Shown: in pieces, positions 13,942-26,700 of the stretch | How positions within the stretch are numbered: the first letter of the stretch is position 1 | Layout: each line of letters starts with the position of its first letter | Origin: Excoecaria cochinchinensis | Lineage: Eukaryota > Streptophyta > Magnoliopsida > Malpighiales > Euphorbiaceae | Reading direction: 5' to 3' | Length of the DNA stretch: 64,000 bases | Assembly (NCBI GenBank): GCA_947683425.1 | Contig: CANTUQ010000050.1 | Coordinates: 12,454,501 to 12,518,500 of the forward strand | Translations under genes and position numbers: made by a program | Notes under the pieces: model-generated | Told to the model about the DNA's origin: nothing | Database searches by the model: none | Seen by the model: the letters and a program-made list of their open reading frames with translations, nothing else

Positions 13942-15746
13942 CAATGATTTTAGAAACGGACCGAATATTGACTCGACTTACCAGCTGGATTATGATTCAA
14001 CCGGTTCAACCGAATTGAATTGAAATTTTTATTTTTTATTTTAAATATTAGTATAAGTATTTATAAAAAATTTAAAAATATAACATATAAAAAATACATT
14101 CAAATAACCTATTAATTATCAAAATCAATATAAAAATAGTAATTTCAAATCAAACAAAATTTGCAAATATGAAAATTAAATAAATTGTTCAAACATAAAT
14201 AATAAATATCTAAATAAGTTCACATAATATCAATAACAATAACAAGTATTTAAATAAATTCATTTGACTCTAATCCTTTTCATCTTCCTCTTCATCTCCA
14301 TCTCCATCTCCATCTCTTCCTTGATTTTCAACTAAACTATGCTCCATAACATCTAAAATTTATTTAAAATACTTTTATTATACACACAAATGCACAAATA
14401 CCAAGGGTAGGAGAGAAAAATTGGAATATGTTGACCATCTCAAGAATTTAACTTACTTAAAGTGATGATTTTCCCATCTGTCCCCGAATGCCATTTTTCA
14501 AACACTTTTATTTGGGTTAAATTCAATGGAAGCATCCAAAAAGTTACAAAATCAATTATACTTTTTAATTTTTTGATTGGTTGGTAAGTAGCTAAATTCA
14601 TGTAAAACATCGAATTTCATGTTTTTAGAAGGCTGTTATATTTAGCTTTGATGATAATATAGAAAATTTTATTAATTTTTTTAATTGATGATAGGTTGGT
14701 GAGGTTGTTATATTCAGTTATAAATTTTTTTAATTTTATTAATGCCAACGATTGTTTTACTATGGGGAAGCAGTTTTGTTAAACAAAAACGAATCAAATA
14801 AATTGTAAAGCCATCAAAGAAAGAAAGGAGAAAGAACAAGTTAAGTGAAAAAAATTGCAGCAGATAATACATTAAAACATTCAAATAAGAACAGAAAATC
14901 CAAAAGTTAAATTAAATCATTGCAAGTTGTTAAAAACAATCAACCAAAAGTTTATCATACATGGATGATAAGCTAGGGATGTGTGATTATCTCGTTAACA
15001 ATATAAAATCCAATTTGAACAGAGTAATTTATGCCCCCACTGTATTTGCTATCAGGTTTCAATGGATTAAGTTTGGTTTTATCATTTTGGGTTTGAGTGT
15101 TAGCTTTTCTGATGAGAATTGAATACTGTTAAGGTTACTCAAATTCGGATGAACAAGGGAATGACTAAATAACAGATTAATGCACTTCTATAACACTTCT
15201 ATAACAGATATGGTACTTCTATAACAGATTAAATAAAGGATCATTAATACAAAATTTGAGCTAGTTAATAAATAAACTTTAGATCACCAGTTACAAACAG
15301 CAAAAAATAGCAACTAACAGAATCGAAAAACCAATCAACTGAAGAAAAAAAATACCAGAATTTCTTAAGGAATGAGGAACTGCAGGGTACGGCGGTCCGA
15401 CGATGGCGGGACGGTGGTCCGATGATGCGATGGAGTGAAGAAAATGCAAAAATGAAGTGAAGAAAATGCAAAAATGGAGTGAAGAAAAAATGAAGAAGTA
15501 GAAATGAAAGTCCCGTCTGTCTGCTACTTTTGCCCTTTTGCCCTAATTCCTTTTATTTTTTATTTTTTTTCCACCAAACGACACCGTTTGGTGTCTTTGG
15601 GGGAAAAACCGGGTTGTTCCCGGTTTGCCGGTTCTTTTCGGTTCAATCCGGCTCAAACCGATTTTCATCACCTTCTGTTTTTAATACTATGAAAACCGGA
15701 CCAGCTGTCGGTTCCCGGTTTGGCCGGTCCGGTTTTCACAACATTG
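13942..15746. mobile_element. Non-autonomous hAT transposon (second family)
   Basis: The left end is CAATGATTTTAGAAACGGAC and the right end, read on the opposite strand, is CAATGTTGTGAAAACCGGAC: imperfect inverted repeats. An exact 8-bp duplication ATCAATAC flanks it at 13934-13941 and 15747-15754. Length 1805 bp. Both ends carry clustered CCGGTT/AACCGG words. No intact transposase frame is present. A GAD-repeat-like acidic tract (GATGGAGATGGAGATG on the minus strand, about 14285-14325) might be a relic of transposase C-terminal coding, which is only a guess. Confidence 0.88.
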
Positions 15747-15754
15747 ATCAATAC
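15747..15754. repeat. Target-site duplication, right copy (second hAT)
   Basis: ATCAATAC directly after the right terminus, matching 13934-13941 exactly. Confidence 0.88.
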
Positions 15755-17075
15755 AGTATATTCTTGCAGATCGAAATTCAATTTTAGTAACTATTTATTG
15801 CGTATTACTTTTTTACTTTGATAATCGAGTCAACCTTTTTATAATTTGTTTAAACCAATTTTCATTTTAAAAAATTAAAATTGAATCAAATAAATCATAA
15901 TTTTAATATTTTATTCAGTTTAATTAATAAAATACTCAACAATTGAAGTTGTGGTTTATTAGAATTGCCAACTAAAAAAAAGAATAGTAACATAAAAATT
16001 TTAATGCGAAATAAATTACTAATTAGATCTGTATAGGGATGTTCACGGGGCAAAAATTTTCCGTTCTCATTGCGAATCCGACCTGAACGGGACAAAAAAT
16101 CACCAATTTTTTCCGTGGGGCAGGAATAGGGGAAAAAAATTTTCGGATGGTGGATGGATTTGGACATTGCACATAAATCATGGACTTAGGCCGAGCCGGT
16201 CCGATCTTATATGTATATATATCATGTGTGATGTGAAATTAACTTCATATCCCATTAACCGCGGAGAAATGGCCGCGACAACTTGCTAGTTGCTACTTGC
16301 TACTACCAACCTATGGCCACCGCTTAACCAATGGTACCTATCTCAGACTTGACTTTGTAATTGTGCATTGCTTGATAGTTGATGCCATTATTATCTCAAA
16401 CAATACAAAATACAATTTTGCAAAAGACTGCAATAAGAAAAAGTACCACTTGTTTGTTTTAACTTTATGTTTTGCTTGGCATATTCCTTTTTTTCTTGTC
16501 CTTTTGTCTAAAGATTTCTATGGCAAATTCTTGAGCATTAATTACAAAAGAAAATATACTAAGCTATTTAGTCTTCTGATTTATTTCATGTTACTTGTTA
16601 ATTGTAATAAAATAAAGAAAATAAAAAATTGACCCGGTTCGATTTTTTCCCTGTTTCTAAAACGTAATTTAAACAATATTTTTAAAAGAAAATAAAGTCT
16701 TTAATTAGAATATGAATAAACCTAAATTAATGATTTAATTTAATGTTAAGATTTATAATCTAATTTTGGTACTATTTACAAGACCTCGAAGAGGTTCTTT
16801 TTGCAAGAGTTCTTTCTTTTTTTAATAAAATGTTTTAGATTTGACTCTTAAAATATTTTAAAGTGAATTTTTATATTTTTTTATATGTCTGTATAGTACG
16901 AATATAAATTAACTGTATGATAAATTTTAGATATTTATTGAATTATATCAAAAAAGAGGTTTCTATGATTAAGAATTCTAAAGTACTAAATTACACTATA
17001 CATGTTCCTAAATAATTAATTAATGAAGTGAAAGTTTTTAAGATTAATGATTAATTATCACATATATATACTATT
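15755..17075. other. Intergenic DNA with a single hAT-like end
   Basis: At about 16035 the sequence TAGGGATGTTCACGGGGC resembles a hAT terminus and is followed by GGGGC/ACGGGG-rich DNA to about 16160. No matching inverted end or duplication was found, so this looks like a one-ended relic. The remainder is AT-rich without a recognisable gene. Confidence 0.4.
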
Positions 17076-20000
17076 CTAAACATGTTCATCTCCATCTCTA
17101 TTGAAATCAGGTTCTTGAGGTTTAAACAAGAGCTGCTGCTGTTGTTGTTGTTGATCTGATTTCTGATTGCTATAATAATAATTATATTCATCATAATTAT
17201 AAGAAAGGCTCTCATGCAAAGCTAACTCTCTAGCCATCTTTTTCTTTTGATATCTTCTCCAAATAGATTGAATCAAGCAAGCACCCCAAGTCCTCCATTG
17301 ATGAGAATAGTACCTAAAGGCATGTTGCAGAGATTTGCTTTGGAGTCTTTTAAATTGTTGGGCAACAAACACAAGATCTTCAGCTTGAAGTGCAAAAGCT
17401 TCAACTTCAGAAACTGCTTTCACAGTTCTTGTTGATGAAGGTAAACTTGCACTAGGGTTCGGCATTATTGCCCATGTTAGTAGCTCTTCACCACAGAAAT
17501 CTCCTGGCCTCAGTGTTATGGAATTGAAAAATCCAGATCTTCCACCATTTGTTGTTGAGCTCTCTAATTGGCCTCTGATTATGAATAATATCTCGTCTAC
17601 TGGATCACCCTCTCGGAATATGTAGGTTCCCTCTGTGCTCAATGACACCGCTAGCCTTTCGCATATCGCATCAAGCAGTTGATCATCCATTTGTGAGAAA
17701 AATGGCACCTGCATACAATAGCTTTCAACACTTAGCAATGCAAAGATCGAAGTTGCTTTCATGCATTTGCCTAATTATAATATTTTGGTCTCAGCTAAGG
17801 ACTTTGCAGTGACAACCATGATAGCTAAATTTAACCTATCAAATCAGCTAAGGACTTTGCAGTGACTATAATCATGTTTGTGAAATGAGGAAGTTAATAA
17901 GAAAAGGAAGAAAAAAACATACACGGCGAACAAGGGCAAGGCATAAATGACGTTGAATTTCTCTGCGAAGATCCAAAGGTAGAGAACGCAATATAGATTC
18001 TTCATGAACACCTCTTGTGGCTAACCATTTATATTGAACAAATCGACGAACTCGCTCTTGTAATTCTGGTGGTAGTTGCCTGTGCCTCATCCATTCCTCC
18101 GTATCTCTTCTCTTTATTCTCCACTCCTCTACTCTTACCGACATTGATTGCAAATTAGTCTTCATTAAACAAAAATAAATCATTATTAAAACCATTAAAT
18201 ATAATGAAAATGAATTTACATATTGATAACAATTGAATAATACAGTATGAATAACAATTAAACTAGAAATAATACGTAATCCATCCTCCCAAATTATCAC
18301 CTTTTAACATATTACCCCTTAAATTAATTAAATGCAATATTAGCCCTATACTATTACATATTTCAAATTATTCTTCTAAATTTTAAAAAAATATCAAATT
18401 ACCCTATTGTCACTTTCACGCACCTTTTGTGATGTGAGATATTTTAACAAATTCAAATGATAATCCGACATTTGAATAATTTATGGGTAATCTATTAAAC
18501 GATGATAATCTAAGAGAAATTTATGTATTATCCAACTAAACTACAATGGTGAAGCATGTTTTTACCTGCATGTTGCCTATCAATTGTGCGGAGAGTACTA
18601 AACCAAGAATACATGTAACAATGCAAAACACATTCTCCCCCAAAAATGTACTTGTCTCTAAAGTTTGTGCATAAGAGCTGCCAAAATAAAATAAATCTTT
18701 TTAGTATGTATAATAAAATTAGAAAAATAATTAGATGTACTGGATATATTAAATATAAATTATTGGACAAAAATTAAAAAATAAAAATAATTTTTAATCT
18801 AATAGTTTATATTTACGAACATCATACGTTTCAAATGAATACAGTTTTATAAATAATAATAGAAGCGTACCTTAAATTTCTCAAACCCCACCAAAGACAG
18901 TACAAGTACTTCTCAACAAAAGAAGAGGTAGCAACTTCATTTGTAAAAGCACCAGCAAATATGCCAAACTCAAAGGAGATGTTAGGATTAAGAGGGTCAC
19001 AATTAGCAGAAACACTTGTGACATTTCGCCAAAAAATACGTTCTGGTTTACCCAAACTGCTACAATCTAGAAAACTTTCAACGCAACCTATTACCCCTCT
19101 TTTGTTCTCTTTCAAACACTCTATCTTCCAACAATGGAATTGTCTTCCCATTGACAACAAATACCATGATGCTCCTAATGTCTGCAACAAATTAATAATA
19201 CCATTCATTACTTCATTTTCCAGTAATTACATTAGGAATTACCTTAAAATAAAGTAAAGGTAGATGATTGATAAGTTGATGCTTACATGACTAGCAACAA
19301 TGTAAAGAAGGAGATTGTAAGCAGCCCCGGCCCAGGCAGTTTTGGCAACAAAGCCAGTGCTTTTTACAATTCTTTTATGCAAAGGGAACATTAGAAAGAT
19401 TCTTGGAATATACTGAATCAGAACTATGAGAGAAAGTGTGTTGTTTGCATGATCAGCTCTGCTGTTTCTCGTGGCTGGAATCACAACCCAAATCACAATC
19501 TGTCTCATTTATATAAAAAAAAAAAATAAAAATAAAAACTTAAATTTTGAAAAAAAAAGAAAAGAAAGAATGATCTAATATATAAAAATCAAAGAAAATT
19601 TGTAAAATAAATAACCCTCAAATTTCATTAGCCATCAAGGTCAAATTTACATCCATCCCAACTTCTAATTGCTAGCATATTGTTTCATTTCATTCCAAAA
19701 CCATATAATTTTTTATTTTTTTTCACATATATTTTCCTTTTATGAATTTCTATTACAATATATGCATGTGTGCGCAATGCGCATGCATGCCTATATACCA
19801 TCATGTCGAGTAAAAATATCTTATTAAATTGTATTCATTTGCTCATACTGCGATTCTATGTAACACTAATCAACCAATCTTTTAATATTTTATATTAAAT
19901 ATCCGATGTAACACTAATCAACTAATTATTTAGTATTCTATATTAAATAGGAAGTTTTAGAAGCTAAATTATTTTAAGACCATTCACTATTGAAACTCCA

Positions 20001-20770
20001 TTAATTCGATTAATTAAGAAATTGATCCTTTTAACATTCTATATCATAAGAGAGACACACTATACGAATTTGATTTTACGATTATTTATGATTAAAATGT
20101 TGACTAGCAAACCACTAAACGTTGGCCCGATAAAAATTGCAGAAGGTTTCAAACTCGATTCACGTAATTAGACAGTACAAAAAATCAGCTAGTTGGATTT
20201 TTCCTAGATAGATTTAAAGTTATAATTAGACATGTATGCCTCTTCGAGCTAAATTGCACATGTATATCTACAAATGCTACATATATATACCTGAGGAAGA
20301 GGAAGAGCAGCGGCTAAATCAATAACAAAATCAGACCTAAGATACCGCCTGCTAATTTCCTTAGCATCCATAACCAATTCTCCTCGTCCGAAAACCCTAG
20401 AACTCGGAGCAACAAAAGCCGTTCGGAACTTCATCAGCATATGGAGCAAGAAGAAAATGTCAGCAATAGATCTGAAATACGTGATCAGAACCGCAAGGTC
20501 ATTGTCATTTGCTAAGCAAACACCTTGTGGATTCGCGTATGGGAGAAAGAAATACAAAGGATCGATTAACAGAGCAATGATACAGGTGAGAAGGAAGATG
20601 TAATTCCAATATGTAACGAAGTCGCTGTCTGGATCGAGGATTTGGTAGTGCCATAAAATATGGAGAGGATTTGTATCTCCGACTGTGGCGGAGGAAGAGG
20701 GTTTTGCGGCGGTCAGGCGCCGGAATTGGCGGAGCTTGGCTTCTGTGCTTAGGATTAATCTATCCATCAT
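17076..20770 (-). CDS. CNGC: Cyclic nucleotide-gated ion channel, CNGC16/18 type (661 aa, 6 exons)
   Basis: Exons: 20770-20291, 19499-19287, 19181-18871, 18677-18566, 18159-17923, 17708-17076; total 1986 nt, one frame. The protein is a plasma-membrane, six-transmembrane cation (mainly Ca2+) channel subunit. Exon 1 carries the cytosolic N-terminus, S1 (YWNYIFLLTCIIALLIDPLY) and S2-S3; exons 2-3 hold S4-S5 and the pore (KYLYCLWWGLRNLSSY); exon 4 holds S6. The C-linker (VRVEEWRIKRRDTEEWMRHR) is in exon 5. The cyclic-nucleotide-binding domain is in exon 6 with FREGDPVDEILF and the phosphate-binding cassette around LRPGDFCGEELLTW, then an IQ motif (IQSIWRRYQKKK). The short N-terminus with HILWHYQILDPDSDFVTYWN places it with the CNGC16/18 group, where CNGC18 is the pollen-tube channel. 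The tail is short and contains a seven-Gln run. Which paralogue it is cannot be settled here. Confidence 0.93.
19860..19949. repeat. 48-bp period tandem duplication in CNGC intron 1
   Basis: GTAACACTAATCAAC... appears at 19860-19901 and again, slightly diverged, at 19908-19949. It is intronic and has no obvious function. Confidence 0.6.
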
Positions 20771-21302
20771 CTTCCATGGCGAAGGAAAATGAGGTAAAAG
20801 AATTAATCCCTAACAAACTCCAATCCTGTTTACAATAATTCAATTATTAATCAAAGATTGATTCAATTCTTTTGTACAGAGAGTAATTTTGGAGAATTTG
20901 GTTATGGTGATTATGGTATGAAAGGAGAAGTTGATGGAAAATGATAGAAAGGACATGGAATTTGGAGCAAAAATAGTAATTATGAGAAATTTTCCATAAT
21001 TATCGTCTTAATGATCTATAATTAGCAAGTTTAGGATTTTATTATGCTAAAATAACAAGTGAAGTTTGAAATATGTTCATCTCCATTAATTAAGATGATA
21101 ACCCATAATGGTTCTAATTGGGTTTATAATTAAAATGATTGATTGTTGCTACTAAAATAAATAATTACTAAATTTAAGTAAGATGACAATGATTTTTTTT
21201 TATTATTATTTATTGTGTATATTTTATTTTTCTGCCATGTGAATACTACCATGTGGTTTATAATTAAGTTTTAGCTAAACTGTAAGCTATTACATTTGCT
21301 TG
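20771..21302. other. Upstream region of the CNGC gene
   Basis: Should contain the promoter and leader of the minus-strand CNGC gene. No unambiguous TATA box or start could be assigned in this AT-rich DNA. Confidence 0.4.
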
Positions 21303-21362
21303 TCTCTTAACATGAGACGCTACGCTACAAAATCTCTTAACATGGGACGCTACGCTACAAAA
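21303..21362. repeat. Two-copy 30-bp tandem repeat
   Basis: Units 21303-21332 and 21333-21362 differ at one base (CATGAGACGC versus CATGGGACGC, both followed by TACGCTACAAAA). It lies directly beside the left end of the MITE at 21368. Confidence 0.85.
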
Positions 21363-21367
21363 TCATA

Positions 21368-21615
21368 CTCCTTCCGTTTTTTATTAACTGTCACTTTTAT
21401 TGTTTTCACTAGAATTAAAAAGTATTAATTAGACTTAAATTTAAGATAAAATTGAGTATTTTAATATAAAAATTTAAATTTAATTGATCAATTTGTATTG
21501 GAAAATAAAATTAAATTTAAAAAAAGAAATTAAATTGTATTTAAAATCTAAAAGTAACAGATAAATGAAATTTAGATTTTTATCAAAAGTGACACATATT
21601 AAGTAACTGAGAGAG
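21368..21615. mobile_element. Stowaway-like MITE
   Basis: 248 bp flanked by TA dinucleotides (21366-21367 and 21616-21617). The left end CTCCTTCCGTTTTTTATTAA and the complement of the right end CTCTCTCAGTTACTTAATAT are imperfect inverted repeats, both leading into a shared GTCACTTTT block. CTCCYTCCGT-type termini with a TA target are characteristic of Tc1/mariner-derived Stowaway MITEs. No coding capacity. Confidence 0.75.
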
Positions 21616-21619
21616 TACC

Positions 21620-24600
21620 TTTCTAACAATTCAATACCCTTTAATGTTTAAATGTTTGTAATTATTTTAATTGAAAAATAAATACCAATAAATAAAAATT
21701 TTATTATATTGAGAACAACATTTTAATTTTATAATTTTTTTGAATTTAAGGAAAGTAAATTTTGGGTATGAATAATTTATGAAGAGTTGGTTATTTATGG
21801 ATTAAAATATTGAAAATTAATTAAATAAAAAAATCATCAATGGCCATTTTCTTCCCAACAGCTAATTTAGCCAAAACATCAACTTAGTTCTCCACTCTCC
21901 ATGCTCTGATAAGATGGTGCTAGTGGGACACTAAAAAAAATGTTTTTTTAGTGATGGATAAAAGCCTCAAAATCCCAGACCGAGAGAGGGAGTGAGACCA
22001 GGAGAGAGACGGAGAGGGAGAAGATAATTGAGATGGTGGCAGTGGGTGGCGAGACAAGTGCCGGCGAGGTGTGGGTGACATAGGGGAACGAGGGGCTATC
22101 ATGAATAAACAAGGAAAATCAAATATGCCTTAGTTTTCCATTAATTTGGTTGCGATACGGTTCGTGCAGCTATGTGATGTGCAGAAATATAGACGGTTGG
22201 ATTTAAAGTATAGAATCTTTATATCAATTCAGATTTATGTCTACTAGATACTTGTTGTGCACCGAACTACTCACTTACTTAAATATATTTAATATAAAAT
22301 TAAATTAAAAATTAAAAAATAGAATAAAAAATTATACTTTTAATTTATGTGAAATTGTAGCGATGGGATTACAGATTGAAACAATGGTCGGTAATACTAA
22401 ACATAAAGTATGGTGCTCTTTAACGATGATAGAATCCGTCACTAAATATATAAAATGTAGAAATATATTAATTAATGGCGGAAAAATCTTAGCAAAATCC
22501 ATCACTAAATATTTGCTATAAAAAATATATTAAAAAATCATGATAAATCGATTTGGAGTTCTTGCCTTACCGACGAACGGAGATAATTTGTCAAAAGAAA
22601 ATATGTCTTTGAGATAAAATGATGCAAAATATTTGTAAATTAAAATATATATGCTAATTTAGCTCAAAATTTTATGTCAAGAAAAATTGGCCAAAATTGG
22701 ATTTCTAATTATATAAAAATAATTTCTCATTTTTTTTGGTTCCAACTTATATGAACTATAAATATATATGTAGATATTTGAAACATTTGATAAAGCTCAT
22801 ATTTTGTGAAATTGAAATTAAATAAAAATGTTACAAAATAATGAGTGAGTATAGACCCGGTAACCGATATAAAAAAAATTTAATAAGTTCGTTAATATTA
22901 ATTTTAAAAATTATTAACTATTAACTATTAACTAGTCTATTATATTCAATTAATCAATTTATCAGTTTCGGTTTTTCGGTTTGATTAACTAATATTTTTC
23001 AATTAACAACTAAAATTTATAACATACAATTATAAAAAAAATAAATAAAGCAAAGTTTAATTCAATTTTAAATATGCAAAATAATTCAAAATAAAAATTG
23101 CAAAATAAATGTAATGTAATAGCCCAAAAATATGTTAAACAAATTATTAGCTAGTATTATAAGTGGATTTGATATTTATTGTAAATTTGCATGCTTAATT
23201 CTAAGTGAAAGAACATTTTTGGATAAAATTAAATATTAAAATATATACTCTAAAATATAAAAAATATAATTAAATGCTATCAAGTAAAATATCGACATTA
23301 ATATATATAATAAAAATTAGCTATTTCATATAAATATTACTCTATTTAATTAGGAGAATGGCATAATTTGAAGTATTATGTAAATTTTATCGAAAAACAC
23401 AAAAAACTTAGGTAAAAAATAAAAATATAATTTAAATATACTTTAAAGTATTACTATACGTAAGTTTGAAAAAAATTTAAAAAATTAAAATATAAAAAAA
23501 TAATATATATAAAACGGTTAACTAGTATGCAAAAATGGAAATCGAAAATAAAAAATATTAAAATTAAAAATTAAAATCGAATCTATTCAATTTAGATCTA
23601 ATTTTACAGTAAATCAAATTTTCGATTTTCTTCTCACCCTAATAACAAGGATATATAATGGAATATTTTGCTAGCTAGACTAGGGAATAAAATCTCATAT
23701 ATATAGTTGTGTAGACTTCATTTTTTAATTTATTTACTAACCAATGGGCATAGAGATTCTCCTTCTACTCTTGTGTAGAGATGATTGTTATTGCTTCTAT
23801 ATTTCTTTCATACAAATAAATAAAAATTATATAAATTGTACTTTGAATATCTACGATATAATTTACAAGGATCGGAGTTAGGTGAATAGGGCAGATTGCA
23901 TAATTTAAGGAGTAGTTTGTCACCATCTCCAATGATTAGTTTGGTGGTGTCCGCAAGTGACCTCTTCTACATTACCCCAATTCTTGGCCATCCCTCACCC
24001 ATGAGCTTACCTTAATAAACTAATTACCAAGCTAAAGACAAAATGCTTTAAAATATTATATCTTATTATGTAAGGTAAATTAATTATTTAATTGTATCTC
24101 TAATAAAGTTTATTTTAATAGTCAATTAAACCTCATATAATAATTTGGTTGGTCCAATTTCACTCCTTAAATATGTTTTAATACAAATAAAAGAAAATAA
24201 AGTAATAGGTCAAGTAGCTGAAGTATGCTAAAAACTAAATCAACTTCTTAGTTTATTTGATTAGTCAAAATTCAAAATTTATTCAATCTATGCTAAATAA
24301 ATATTTTTAAAAAATCAATAAAGTACAATGGACATTGATTAAAAAAATTACATTTTCAAGCACCACAAATAAAACATTAAAAAAGGAATTAATTATTGTG
24401 ATAAATGTGTATTACATACTGTTAATCAATTTAATTATTTTTTTATGATAAAAATTCTGACTACTAGGGTTTAAATAATTACTTTTTTTTTTTTGAATGC
24501 AAATAATTACTTATTAATTATGAATTGTTAATCAAAGCCAGCTGCTTGAAATGCACAAGACAATAGACAACCAACAATTAGACATAGTCCATTTTCCGTC

Positions 24601-24840
24601 GTTTTCTTAACTACCAAACATACGTAATTTTAATCGGTATCTAAAATTTATAAGTCCGATTAATTCTAATTTATATTAAATAAGTTTATGAAATAACAAA
24701 ATATTTTTTTATAAGTATTTAAAAATATTTTATTTTTAAAATTCAAAATTAAGATGTGTAATTTCTAATTATAAAAATATCATTAAAAAACATCAAATTT
24801 AAAATCTCTCCTAACACCGAACAACATAGGCTTCTTTAAA
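21620..24840. other. AT-rich intergenic DNA with a probable degraded hAT relic
   Basis: No supported gene. At about 22847-23641 a GTGAGTATAG start with CGGTTTTTCGGTT words and a TTCTCACCCTA end resembles a worn hAT element (compare the intact element at 26701), but the termini mismatch and no 8-bp duplication is visible. The ORF at 21920-22102 (-) is serine/proline low-complexity and is not believed to be a gene. Confidence 0.4.
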
Positions 24841-24928
24841 TCCCTCATTTCCTCCAACTTCAACCTCCCTCTTCTTTATGTGAAATAATAAAACTCTCTC
24901 TCTTTCCCTCTCTAGCTCTGTCTCTTGA
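24840..24928 (+). promoter_or_regulatory. CT-rich 5' leader of the PADRE gene
   Basis: Pyrimidine-rich tract (CTCTCTCTCTTTCCCTCTCT) directly before the ATG at 24929, typical of plant 5' UTR/core promoter Y patches. Confidence 0.45.
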
Positions 24929-25444
24929 ATGGGGAACGTAGCTTCTTGTGCTCCTTCAATGGTGTCTAATGGAGCAACAAAGCTCTTACACTCTAATGGA
25001 AAACTTCAAATCTACACAAAACCCATTAAAGCAGGAGATATAATGGTGGAGAATCCAGGAGAATTTGTGTGTGATTTTAGCAGCTTGAAAGTTGGGCAAA
25101 GGATTCAAGGTTTATCAGCTGATGAAGAACTTCAAAGAAGAAGACAAGTAATTTATTTTCTTCTTCCAATGGATCTTCTTTACTCAGTTCTTACCCATGA
25201 AGAAATGAGAATTCTGAGTTTTAAAGCTAATAAAGCTTTGAAACATACTTATTTAAAAAGCTTGATTATGCCAGTTTTGATGAGTAGTGAGCATAATCAG
25301 TTTTGTATTTTCCCACAGTCGTCAGAGATTAAGAGAGAAGATGAGCAGACAAAGCCTTTGGATTTGGACAGATCATTCTCTCACCAAACATCGTGGAAGC
25401 CTGCTCTTGAAACCATTACTGAAACTCCTCCTAGGTCTCTTTAG
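24929..25444 (+). CDS. PADRE (DUF4228) domain protein, 171 aa
   Basis: Single-exon gene starting MGNVASC, a classic N-myristoylation plus palmitoylation context, which predicts membrane anchoring. The body matches the plant DUF4228/PADRE family: an N-terminal strand region (LQIYTKPIKAGDIMVENPGE), then a conserved core containing YFLLPMDLLYSVLTHEEM, followed by a Ser/Thr/Pro-rich disordered tail. Family members are commonly induced by pathogen and abiotic stress, but the biochemical role is unknown. The start is supported by the MGN motif and by the CT-rich leader just upstream (24840-24928). It has no close neighbour; the adjacent DNA is repeat-rich. Confidence 0.88.
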   Translation: MGNVASCAPSMVSNGATKLLHSNGKLQIYTKPIKAGDIMVENPGEFVCDFSSLKVGQRIQGLSADEELQRRRQVIYFLLPMDLLYSVLTHEEMRILSFKANKALKHTYLKSLIMPVLMSSEHNQFCIFPQSSEIKREDEQTKPLDLDRSFSHQTSWKPALETITETPPRSL

Positions 25445-25571
25445 TACTTGTATTCCACACATAAATGTTCTTTTTCTTTTTTCTGACTGATTCGGATTTG
25501 TTTGTTCTTGAAACTATTATGAGCCGATTAATTACCTAGTAATAGTTTTTATTTTCGGAGTTGATTTTATG

Positions 25572-25572
<1 letters not shown>

Positions 25573-25608
<36 letters not shown>
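25573..25608. repeat. (TA)n microsatellite
   Basis: Uninterrupted TA dinucleotide run of about 36 bp, about 130 bp downstream of the PADRE stop codon. Confidence 0.95.
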
Positions 25609-25609
<1 letters not shown>

Positions 25610-25610
<1 letters not shown>

Positions 25611-26692
25611 TGGCATACAAATTGGATCGAATGGTTTTTAATCGGGTAGTTGATTCAAAATATATTAAATTATTAACGGTATAAGGGGGTGAGATAAACA
25701 CGGTTTGATTTTAATCGAAAATCCAATAGCACTAATTTAGATAGTTTGGTCCAATTATATATTTTAGATCGATTTAATTTTGATTAGCAAAATATGTGAA
25801 TTTCAACCATCAATTTGGTTAATAACCAAAATTTTTGGTTAAAATGCCAAAAAAAATAAAATTTTAAAACCGCATCGTTTGCCTAATAAAATTTTAAAAA
25901 TTATTAATCAGCTAGGTTTCAATTACGATTAGTGATATAAAATAATTTCAATTAATGATTCAGTTCAATTAGTATTTAAATTTCTTTGGATTTTGATTTA
26001 TAATTTTTAATTATTTGTGCTTACCCATTAAACCGATTGAATGAGGATCGGCTTGGGTGATAAACTAATTAAGTGGGTATCCACATATATTTCCTTAAAA
26101 TTAATTTCTCATTTTACATTGGTAAAGTAATAAGTGGCACAATTGGATTTAAGCATAAGTGTCAAATGAGTTGATTTGGGAGAGTTTGGTTGGATTATTA
26201 TCGAACGTATTACTATTTATGAATCATGAATGAGTTACAATTCAAATTAGTTAGACGGGTTTGGATCGATCCAAATGGATCCAATTTTATAAATCCTTTT
26301 AAATTAGTCTAAATGGACTGTTTTTTAGATTGGATTGGATGATGGGCAATTTCTTTTATGAGAATTTGGATGTAATTTTTAAATTGGGCTAAATTTAATA
26401 AATTTTTGTTTTTAGGTCAAAGAATAAGCCAAGCATCATAATTACAAGAGGAGGATGTGAGGGAAAAGGGGAGGGAGGCAAAAATTGAACTCTAGACTTG
26501 CATGACTCAGGCCTCGACAAGGCCACACCACCGTATTGTCCCATTGGCAACAAATTTAATAAACTTCAATGAGCATTTATTAAGCATCCTTATTTGTATG
26601 ATTACGACTAGCCTAAGAATGATGTGTATGGCAAGTATATTAGCTATATCAAGTGTGTTTCTCGGGGACATCCAATCCGATAAACACTAGCA
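25610..26692. other. AT-rich intergenic DNA
   Basis: No gene recognised. GGGGGTGAGATAAACACGG at about 25685 resembles a hAT-type end, with AACCG-like words to about 26050, but no partner terminus was found. A GC-richer patch at 26440-26550 has no recognisable coding content. Confidence 0.4.
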
Positions 26693-26700
26693 ATGTCAAG
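26693..26700. repeat. Target-site duplication, left copy (third hAT)
   Basis: ATGTCAAG, identical to 27399-27406. Confidence 0.92.

Noticed and set aside
21920..22102. 60-aa minus-strand ORF rich in Ser and Pro
   Set aside because: Low-complexity translation of a GA-rich patch with no gene context.
22847..23641. Fourth intact hAT element
   Set aside because: Ends match poorly and the flanking octamers (CAAAATAA versus ATAACAAG) do not agree; listed only as a possible relic.
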